A program made the translations under genes and the position numbers. From VFMC01 sp031404435 (GTDB lineage: Bacteria > Actinomycetota > Acidimicrobiia > Acidimicrobiales > Ilumatobacteraceae): a stretch of 35,180 nucleotides of DNA. Positions 23,772-30,080 of this stretch are shown here, piece by piece. Location of the stretch: assembly GCA_031404435.1 (NCBI GenBank), contig JANNHO010000448.1, positions 1 to 35,180 on the forward strand. Reading direction: 5' to 3'. The notes under the pieces were generated by a model. The model was not told the origin of the DNA. It ran no database searches and worked only from the letters and a program-made list of their open reading frames with translations. Numbering within the stretch: position 1 is the stretch's first letter; every line of letters begins with the position of its first letter.

Positions 23772-24215
23772 GTGCGAGCCGTGGTGCAACGAGTGCTGTC
23801 GGCAAGCGTGACGGTCGTGACGCGCGGCCGAGGCGACATCGATGCGGGGCGAGACACTGCGGCCCTCAGCGAGGCCGCTCGACGCGACGAGGTGGGCCGA
23901 ATCGGGCCGGGGCTGTGCGTGCTGGTGGGGGTGACCCACACCGACACTGCCGCGGACGCGCGCAAGCTCGCCGACAAGATTTGGAACCTGCGGATCATCG
24001 ACGACGACGCTGGCGTGATGAACCGTTCGGTCGCCGACACCAGTCGCGAGGTGCTGATCGTCAGCCAGTTCACGCTGTACGGCGACACCGCGGCGGGCCG
24101 GCGACCGAGTTGGATCGCGGCGGCGCGCCCCGAGCGCGCCGAGCCGTTGGTGGAGGCGGTCGTTGCCCATCTGCGGTCGTTGGGGGCGACCGTGGCGACG
24201 GGCCGGTCACGGTGA
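23772..24215 (+). CDS. dtd: D-aminoacyl-tRNA deacylase
   Basis: The 147-aa product starts MRAVVQRVLSASVTV, the usual N-terminus of DTD. It contains GPGLCVLVGVTHTDT, ADKIWNLRIIDDDAGVMNRSV, the catalytic SQFTLYGD motif and the RPSWIAAARPERAEPL region equivalent to the Gly-cisPro pocket (standard sequence would be RPSF). DTD releases D-amino acids wrongly attached to tRNA, a proofreading step. Length matches the family. The GTG start is fixed by the family N-terminus. Its end overlaps the convergent lnt gene by 9 nt. Confidence 0.93.
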   Translation: MRAVVQRVLSASVTVVTRGRGDIDAGRDTAALSEAARRDEVGRIGPGLCVLVGVTHTDTAADARKLADKIWNLRIIDDDAGVMNRSVADTSREVLIVSQFTLYGDTAAGRRPSWIAAARPERAEPLVEAVVAHLRSLGATVATGRSR

Positions 24216-25745
24216 TGCTCGAGATCCCCTGAACACCACCAGCCGGCACATACCGAAGGCGAGGGCGGCCAGCGCGACGAACGGCCAGTCGCCGAGCGAG
24301 GTGTACCACGTGGTGCCGGAGCGAAGCTCGACCACGCGGGAGATCACGGCCTGCTCGCTGACACCGGTGCGGTCGAACACGGTCCCGTCGGCGGCGATGA
24401 AGGCGCTGAACCCGGTCGGCGATGCCTGCACCACCCACCGCCCGTTCTCGACTGAGCGCAGCCGACTCGAGGCGACCTGCTGGGTTTGCAGCACGGTGCC
24501 GGTGTAGCTGGAACCGTTCGTCGGGTTGAGGATCGCCTGGCCGCCGTCGTTCACCCCGTCGCGGGCTCGAGACCCGAAGAACACCTCCCACGAGATCACC
24601 ACGGCGAGCCGTTCGCCGGTGGCCAATTCGACCACCGCCGGGCCGCTGCCGGCAATGGCGTCGCGCGGAACCTGATCGACGGGCGCACCGAGGGCGTCGA
24701 GCAGACCGCGCATCGGCATGTACTCGCCGAAGGGCACACGCTTCATCTTGTCGTAGCGGCTGATGAGTTCGCCGTCGGGCGTGACGACTACCTGGGCGTT
24801 GAGGAAGCCGCCGGGGTCGTCGCCGCTCGGGGCCACGTCTTCGGTGACACCGACCGTGATCGGTGCGCCGATGCGGGCCGCCTCAGCGGATACTTCGGCC
24901 CGCTCGACGCTCGCTGCGAACACGGGCACGTCGATCACGTTCTCGGGCCACACGACGAGGTCGGCGCTGCCGGCGGCGATGGTTGCAGTGGCCGCGAGGT
25001 GACGCTCGACCACTGCCCGCGAACTGGTGTTGATCGCCCGTGTTCCTTGCGGCCCTCCACCTTGCACGATGCTGACCCGCAACGAATCGCCGGTCGGGGC
25101 GCCGTCGGGTGCGATCGATGCCAGCACGATGAATCCGACGCACACGGCCGCGCCGATCGCTCCGTGGGGCTGACCGCGCAGCTTGGCGCCACTGCGCGAG
25201 CGGCGGTTGCTGGCCATCTGCGGAACCCACGGTGACGGTCCGGCGAGCGCGAAACCAATCTGGAACACCATCCACGTGATCAGCAACACCCCACCGACGC
25301 GGGCCACCCCGAGCAGCGGGCCAGCGGCCTGGCCAATCGCCATCGTCGCCAACGGCACGCCGCCAAAGGGAATCACGAGCCGGACGGCTTCGACGAGGGT
25401 GTGGGCGAGGGGCCGGCCGACGACGCGCCACCGACCGGTCGGCGCGGCGACCGCGGCCAAGGCGTGTAGCCCGGCGAACAGCGCGCCGGCGAGCACGTAC
25501 CCGGGAGCGGTGAGGAACCACATCCACCCCATGCCGGGGAACAGCCACCCTGCGCCGAACAGCCACCCCCGTACCGCTCGTTGCCTGCGGCTTGGGTGCT
25601 CGCCGAGGGACACCTCGAACAGCACCACGCCGATGAACGCGAGCGGCCAGAATCCCCATGGTGGCAGCGACAGCGCCACGGCGAAACCGGCGCCGAGGGC
25701 GAGTGCGGCGTTGGCGTACTTCGTCAGGAGGGCCCGCTTGGTCAT
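24207..25745 (-). CDS. lnt: Apolipoprotein N-acyltransferase with Ser in place of the catalytic Cys
   Basis: The 512-aa product has six to eight membrane segments in its first 210 residues, a nitrilase domain (about 222-470) and a last membrane helix (about 486-506). Lnt adds the third acyl chain to lipoproteins. The nitrilase triad should be Glu-Lys-Cys: E268 in WPENVI and K333 in YDKMKRVPFGEY are present. At the nucleophile the sequence reads VVISWEVFFG, so Ser385 stands where ICYE has Cys (the following E387 is kept). The rest of the domain (NPTNGSSYTGTVLQTQQVASSRLRSVENGRWVVQ) is normal. Activity is therefore uncertain. It is last in the heme/sortase row, with TAAGGT 10 nt before its ATG, and overlaps dtd by 9 nt. 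Confidence 0.85.
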   Translation of the reverse strand: MTKRALLTKYANAALALGAGFAVALSLPPWGFWPLAFIGVVLFEVSLGEHPSRRQRAVRGWLFGAGWLFPGMGWMWFLTAPGYVLAGALFAGLHALAAVAAPTGRWRVVGRPLAHTLVEAVRLVIPFGGVPLATMAIGQAAGPLLGVARVGGVLLITWMVFQIGFALAGPSPWVPQMASNRRSRSGAKLRGQPHGAIGAAVCVGFIVLASIAPDGAPTGDSLRVSIVQGGGPQGTRAINTSSRAVVERHLAATATIAAGSADLVVWPENVIDVPVFAASVERAEVSAEAARIGAPITVGVTEDVAPSGDDPGGFLNAQVVVTPDGELISRYDKMKRVPFGEYMPMRGLLDALGAPVDQVPRDAIAGSGPAVVELATGERLAVVISWEVFFGSRARDGVNDGGQAILNPTNGSSYTGTVLQTQQVASSRLRSVENGRWVVQASPTGFSAFIAADGTVFDRTGVSEQAVISRVVELRSGTTWYTSLGDWPFVALAALAFGMCRLVVFRGSRASP

Positions 25746-25755
25746 AGCGGCCGGA

Positions 25756-25761
25756 ACCTTA
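25756..25761 (-). promoter_or_regulatory. -10 candidate TAAGGT of lnt
   Basis: On the minus strand TAAGGT is followed by 10 nt and the ATG at 25745, implying a very short leader. It lies in the 36-nt gap after the sortase gene. Confidence 0.35.
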
Positions 25762-25781
25762 GCGGCGGCCCGCGAGGCGAT

Positions 25782-26498
25782 TCAGGGACTGCCGGTGGTG
25801 GCGTCGGGCTGCAGTTCGAGGTGGACCACGATCCGTTCCCGTGTCGAGCCGACCGGATGGCAGGCGAACAGCGTGGCGGTGCGGGCGCGGGGTTGGTCGA
25901 CGATGTACATCGCGTCAGGGGTGACGATCGTGGTTTCGGTGACGGCATAGACGAAACGCGCGTCGGCGGTGGTGAAGATGACCTCGTCGCCGGGGACGAG
26001 TCGGTCGATGTTGCGGAAGATCTTGCCGTGGCTGGTGCGGTGGCCACCGATCACGACGTTGCCGAGCTGGCCCGGCAGCGCGGTTCCCGGCCAGTGGCCT
26101 GGGCCGAGGTCGAGGGTGTTCAGCGAGATGCCCTCCAGCAGCGGAGTGACGATCGAGAGCGCGGGGATCTCCATCGTGGCCAGCTCGACGTAGGGCTCCT
26201 TGGAACGAGGCGGCGGCGGGTCAGCCGGGACCGGCAGCGGTTCGAGCGTGGTGGTCGGCGCCGGCACGGTCGTGACCGTCGTGGTTGCCGCGGTGGTGAC
26301 AGCGATCGTTGTCGGCACCGTGGTCGAACTGGGTGCAGTGGTGGTCGGTGCAGGCGCTGCTGGCGCTGCTGGCGCAGTCTCGGCGACGATCTCGGCCGGC
26401 AGGGTTGCCGGGGGTGCCGCTTCGGTGCGGCTGTTGCCACACGCCGACGCCGTAAGCGCCAGCGCGGCGATGAGGAGGGGTATGGGCCGCCAGCGCAT
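25782..26498 (-). CDS. Class E sortase, apparently lipoprotein-anchored
   Basis: The 238-aa product has a short N-terminal hydrophobic segment ending in a lipobox-like site (ALTASAC, Cys20), a Thr/Pro/Ala-rich linker (about 25-95) and a sortase domain (about 100-232). The catalytic set is visible: His in IGGHRTSHGKIF, Cys213 in TLFACHPVG and Arg222 in STRERIVV. Sortases cut LPxTG-like signals and attach proteins to the cell wall; class E is typical of actinobacteria and prefers LAxTG. No obvious substrate is encoded in this window. Sortases usually have a transmembrane N-terminus; a lipid anchor would be unusual, and Ala at -3 of the lipobox is weak. It starts 4 nt after hemY. Confidence 0.82.
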   Translation of the reverse strand: MRWRPIPLLIAALALTASACGNSRTEAAPPATLPAEIVAETAPAAPAAPAPTTTAPSSTTVPTTIAVTTAATTTVTTVPAPTTTLEPLPVPADPPPPRSKEPYVELATMEIPALSIVTPLLEGISLNTLDLGPGHWPGTALPGQLGNVVIGGHRTSHGKIFRNIDRLVPGDEVIFTTADARFVYAVTETTIVTPDAMYIVDQPRARTATLFACHPVGSTRERIVVHLELQPDATTGSP

Positions 26499-26502
26499 TT
26501 CG

Positions 26503-27936
26503 TCAGCGTATCCCCGACTGCACGAGTCGCCCGATCATCTCGGCGGCGCGAGCACCGGAACGCACGCAGGCCGGGATACCGATGCCGTGGTAGCTGGCTC
26601 CGGCCAGCGCGATCGAGGGCGGCAACTGTGCCTCGATCTGCTCGACGAGGCGGTGGTGATGCGGGCGGTACTGGGGGAACGCTCCCGGCCACCGCGAGAT
26701 GCGAACGTCGGTCGGGCGGAGCTCGACATCGAGGTGGAGACGCATTTCGGCGAGGGCGGCGTCGCGCAACGCCTCGTCGGATAGATGCAACACGGCCAAC
26801 CCATCGCGCCCCAGTGAGACGCGAAGCACCGTCGTGTCGGCCGCTGACCCGTCGGCGAGGGTGTCCCAGTGCGGCCACTTCTGCGAACCGAACGACACCG
26901 CGGTGACGAGTTGCTGCACGGGCTTGGGGACGAGGTAGCCGCTCATCGCACGCAGCCGCTCGGGTAGCTGCGAGCGGGCCACGGCGAGGGTGATCAACAC
27001 CACGTCGGCGTACTCGATCGAGGTGAACATGTCAGCCGTACCAGCTTCGAGGACGAGCCTCGCCGCCTGGGCAGCGGGGCAGGCGAGGATCACCGCATCG
27101 GCAGCCACGCCGTTGATGAACCAGCCGTCACCGGCCGGCTCCATGGACGCGCACGGCGCATCGGTGACGACGGTGCCGCCGAGTTCTACGACTCGTCGGG
27201 CGATGGTCTCGACGAGTCGGCCCATGCCTGCCGTGGGACTGGCGAAGATCGGGCCGGCGGGTGCGGCCGGGCGGCGGCGCGAGCCGAGCAACACGCTGCG
27301 CGCCCCACCGGCGATCTCGGCGAGTTGCGGCACTGCGGCCAGGCTGAACCGGTCGGTGTCGGCCGCGTAGATGCTGCCGACGAGCGGATCGACGAGGCGT
27401 TCGTGCACCTGATCACCGAAACGGGAGCGCACCCACTCGCCGATCGAATCGCTGTCGACCGAGGTGCGCGGCCGGACGATCTCGCTGGCGGCGCGCAGCT
27501 TGGCCGGCCACGACAACAGCTTGCTGCGCGCCAGCGGAACAACATCGGTTGGCAGCCCCAGCAACAGCCCGGCTGGGATCGGTTGCAACCTGTTCCACCA
27601 CACAGCGGCCGACCCTGTTGCCGGTGACACTAACTCGTCGCCGAGACCCACGCGGGCGGCCAGCTCGCGGGCACCCGGCACCCGCGTCAGGAATGCGTCG
27701 GCACCCTCGTCGATGCCGGCGCGACCGGCGAAGGGCGTGGTGCGAATCTTGCCGCCGAGATGCGGTTGGGCTTCGAGCACGGTCACTCGCACCGCTCCCG
27801 CCGGGGCCGAGACGAGCAGGCCGTACGCCGCGCTCAGCCCGCTGATGCCGCCGCCGACCACGATGACGTGCGGTACGTCGTCGTGCGGCGGCCGGGCGAC
27901 ATCGGCGTCGGCCGGGTGGGTCGCCGCGTCGTTCAA
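26503..27936 (-). CDS. hemY: Protoporphyrinogen/coproporphyrinogen III oxidase (HemY/CgoX)
   Basis: The 477-aa product is an FAD-dependent oxidase. The dinucleotide-binding motif is HVIVVGGGISGLSAAYGL (23-40), followed by LEAQPHLGGKIRT, DEGADAFL, PLVGSIYAADTDRFSL, SPTAGMGRLVE and the C-terminal GIPACVRSGARAAEMIG. It oxidises coproporphyrinogen (or protoporphyrinogen) III; in actinobacteria the coproporphyrin route is usual, which fits the neighbours. The start is inferred as TTG at 27936, which overlaps the ferrochelatase TGA (TTGA), like the other coupled junctions; a longer reading frame upstream runs inside that gene. The sortase follows after 4 nt. Confidence 0.85.
   Translation of the reverse strand: MNDAATHPADADVARPPHDDVPHVIVVGGGISGLSAAYGLLVSAPAGAVRVTVLEAQPHLGGKIRTTPFAGRAGIDEGADAFLTRVPGARELAARVGLGDELVSPATGSAAVWWNRLQPIPAGLLLGLPTDVVPLARSKLLSWPAKLRAASEIVRPRTSVDSDSIGEWVRSRFGDQVHERLVDPLVGSIYAADTDRFSLAAVPQLAEIAGGARSVLLGSRRRPAAPAGPIFASPTAGMGRLVETIARRVVELGGTVVTDAPCASMEPAGDGWFINGVAADAVILACPAAQAARLVLEAGTADMFTSIEYADVVLITLAVARSQLPERLRAMSGYLVPKPVQQLVTAVSFGSQKWPHWDTLADGSAADTTVLRVSLGRDGLAVLHLSDEALRDAALAEMRLHLDVELRPTDVRISRWPGAFPQYRPHHHRLVEQIEAQLPPSIALAGASYHGIGIPACVRSGARAAEMIGRLVQSGIR
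26505..26510 (-). promoter_or_regulatory. -10 candidate TACGCT of the sortase gene
   Basis: On the minus strand TACGCT ends 6 nt before the ATG at 26498 and overlaps the last codons and stop of hemY. A promoter here would let sortase and lnt be expressed apart from the heme genes; chance overlap is possible. Confidence 0.35.
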
Positions 27937-28922
27937 CGCGCCGCGACCACCCGTGCTGCGAGCGATCGCATGACCGCCGGATCGTCGTTCACGCACGAAG
28001 TGCGGGCAAAGGGAAGGCCTCGCTCGTCCGCCCGCTTGGCTGCTTCGATGTCGAGGTCGTAGAGCACCTCGAGGTGATCGGAGACGAACCCGCACGCGCA
28101 CACGACGACACCGGGTGAACCGCTGGCGGCGAGGTCGTCGATGACCTGCAGGATGTCGGGGCCGAGCCACGGCTCGGGTGTGCGGCCCGCTGATTGCCAG
28201 GCGATCGCCCACCGGCTCCACGGTTCGAGCTCGAGGTGCGCCGCCACCGCTTCGGCGGTGGAACGGAGCTCGTCGGGGTAGTTGTCGCCGTTGTCGACGA
28301 TGCGTTGTGGAAGTGAGTGGGCGGTGAACACCACCTTGGTATCGGCCGGCATCGCCGCCAGGCGAGTGCGAAGGTCGATTGCGAGGAACTCGATGAACGC
28401 TTCGTCGGTGGCCCAGCTGTCGATGCCGATCACCTCGATTCCGCCCTCGCTGGCTGACGCTCCGGTTGCCGCGGCGCGGGCCTCCGCGGCGGCGCGGACG
28501 CGGCCGAGGTACTGGCCGATCGAATACGACGAGTTGTGCGGGGCAAGGACGAGGCCGACGATCCGGCGCAGCCCCATGCCGACCACCTCGTCGACGGCAT
28601 CCTCGATCGTGGGTGCAGCGTGCTTCAGGCCGATGACCACGCGGAAGCCGCCTGGGTCGATCTGGTCCAACGCAGCTTGAAGCCCGTCACGTTGAGCCTC
28701 GGTTCTCGCTGTGAGCGGCGACAAGATGTCGCCGCCAGCAGGAGCGATGGCCTCGTAACGGGCGACGAGCTGGGTGAGCTGTTCGTCGGTGGGCGGGCGG
28801 CCGCGGCGGATGTCGGTGTAGTAGGGGAGGATCTCGTCGCGGGTTCGTGGCGTGCCGTAGGCCATCAACACGACACCTGTGTGCGGCCGTACATCATCAT
28901 CCGACTGGGCGTGACCGGTCAT
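27933..28922 (-). CDS. hemH: Ferrochelatase (coproporphyrin ferrochelatase type)
   Basis: The 329-aa product inserts Fe2+ into a porphyrin. Seen are GVVLMAYGTPRTRDEILPYYTDIRRGRPP at the start, GLKHAAPTIEDAV with catalytic His101, VFTAHSLPQRIV and the metal-site Glu in FVSDHLEVLYDLD (E284). The actinobacterial clade and its hemE/hemY partners suggest coproporphyrin III as substrate (CpfC). The four-cysteine iron-sulfur set known from some actinobacterial enzymes is not evident: only C275, C277 and C310 are in the C-terminal part. The start is the ATG 13 nt after hemE; an open frame further upstream lies inside hemE. The stop overlaps the hemY TTG by 4 nt. Confidence 0.9.
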   Translation of the reverse strand: MTGHAQSDDDVRPHTGVVLMAYGTPRTRDEILPYYTDIRRGRPPTDEQLTQLVARYEAIAPAGGDILSPLTARTEAQRDGLQAALDQIDPGGFRVVIGLKHAAPTIEDAVDEVVGMGLRRIVGLVLAPHNSSYSIGQYLGRVRAAAEARAAATGASASEGGIEVIGIDSWATDEAFIEFLAIDLRTRLAAMPADTKVVFTAHSLPQRIVDNGDNYPDELRSTAEAVAAHLELEPWSRWAIAWQSAGRTPEPWLGPDILQVIDDLAASGSPGVVVCACGFVSDHLEVLYDLDIEAAKRADERGLPFARTSCVNDDPAVMRSLAARVVAAR

Positions 28923-28935
28923 CGTGTCGTACCCG

Positions 28936-29994
28936 TCACGTAGTCGGTTCGCTGGCGTGGACGAGATCGACCACCGCAGCGAGCACGCCAGGGTCGCCGT
29001 CGGGCGGCACGCCGTGGCCGAGGTTGAAGATGTGTCCGGGATGCTCGCCGTTGTCGGCGATGATGGCGGTGGCCCCGGCGAGAGCGGTGGTGCTGCCGGC
29101 GAGCACAAGCGCAGGGTCGAGATTGCCTTGCACGACGAGCCCGGCTCCCATCCGCTGCCGGGCCGCGGAGATCGGCGTACGCCAATCGAGCCCGAGCACC
29201 GGGGTGCTCGCCCCGTCACCGGTTGCGGCGGCCAACATCGACTCCAGGAGATGGTCGCAGCCGATCCCGAAGTGGATGCCGGGGACGCCCGGATGGCGGC
29301 GGGCGAGCTCGGTGAAGACGGCCTTGGAGTAGGGCAGCACCAGCGTGTCGTAGTCGGCGCGGCTCAACGCTCCGGCCCACGAATCGAACAGTTGAAACGC
29401 TTGCGCACCGGCGGTGAGCTGGGCGGAGATGAACTCGATGCTGTGCTGCATGAGGCGATCCATCACCGCATGCCACAGTGCCGGATCGGTGTGCATCATC
29501 TGCTTGGTGTGCTGGTACGTGCGGCTCGGACGGCCCTCGATGAGGTAGCTCGCCACCGTGAACGGGGCACCGGCGAACGCCAGTAACGGCACCTGCGCCG
29601 GCAACTCGTCGACGAGGATGCCGACGGTCCGAACTACGTAGTCGATGTCGGCGGGCTCCAGCGGGCGAAGGCGTTCGAGGTCGGCTGCGCTGCGTAGGGG
29701 AACCGCTGCAACGGGTCCGGTGCCTGGCGCGACGTCGATCCCGAAGCCCACCGCGTGGGGCGGCACGACGATGTCGCTGTACAACACGGCGGCGTCGACC
29801 CCGTACCGGCGAACGGGTTGCAGCGTGAGTTCGGCTGCTACATCGGGCTGCTTGATGGCGTCGAGAATGCTTCCCTCTCCGCGCACACCGCGGTACTCGG
29901 GCAGGCTGCGTCCTGCCTGTCGCATGAACCAGACGGGCCGGCGCGACGGCAACCTGCCGTTGGCTGCTGCGATGAAAGGAGCCTCGGGAAGCAT
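28936..29994 (-). CDS. hemE: Uroporphyrinogen decarboxylase
   Basis: From the ATG at 29994 the product is 352 aa. It decarboxylates uroporphyrinogen III to coproporphyrinogen III in the cytoplasm. The signature RRPVWFMRQAGRSLPEYR is at residues 18-35, and YSDIVVPPHAVGFGIDVAPGTGPV, FAGAPFTVASYLIEG and GIHFGIGCDHLL follow, with NLGHGVPPDGDP near the end. A 14-codon upstream extension is open but unlike the family, and TAGGGT ends 7 nt before the chosen ATG. It is the promoter-proximal gene of hemE-hemH-hemY. The divergent HD-GYP gene starts 86 nt away. Confidence 0.93.
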   Translation of the reverse strand: MLPEAPFIAAANGRLPSRRPVWFMRQAGRSLPEYRGVRGEGSILDAIKQPDVAAELTLQPVRRYGVDAAVLYSDIVVPPHAVGFGIDVAPGTGPVAAVPLRSAADLERLRPLEPADIDYVVRTVGILVDELPAQVPLLAFAGAPFTVASYLIEGRPSRTYQHTKQMMHTDPALWHAVMDRLMQHSIEFISAQLTAGAQAFQLFDSWAGALSRADYDTLVLPYSKAVFTELARRHPGVPGIHFGIGCDHLLESMLAAATGDGASTPVLGLDWRTPISAARQRMGAGLVVQGNLDPALVLAGSTTALAGATAIIADNGEHPGHIFNLGHGVPPDGDPGVLAAVVDLVHASEPTT

Positions 29995-30001
29995 CGCCCA
30001 G

Positions 30002-30007
30002 ACCCTA
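30002..30007 (-). promoter_or_regulatory. -10 element TAGGGT of the hemE-hemH-hemY operon
   Basis: On the minus strand TAGGGT ends 7 nt before the hemE ATG at 29994. It implies a leaderless heme operon message. Confidence 0.5.
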
Positions 30008-30080
30008 ACTGCCGGCACTCCTTCGCAGCCCTTCAAACAAATTGCTCAAGTTCGGGCGCCATCGTGCCGATAGGGCATCC

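Noticed and set aside
23745..24170. Upstream extension of the aldose epimerase frame by 142 codons
   Set aside because: It is antisense to dtd, and the family N-terminus and -10 element place the start at 23744.
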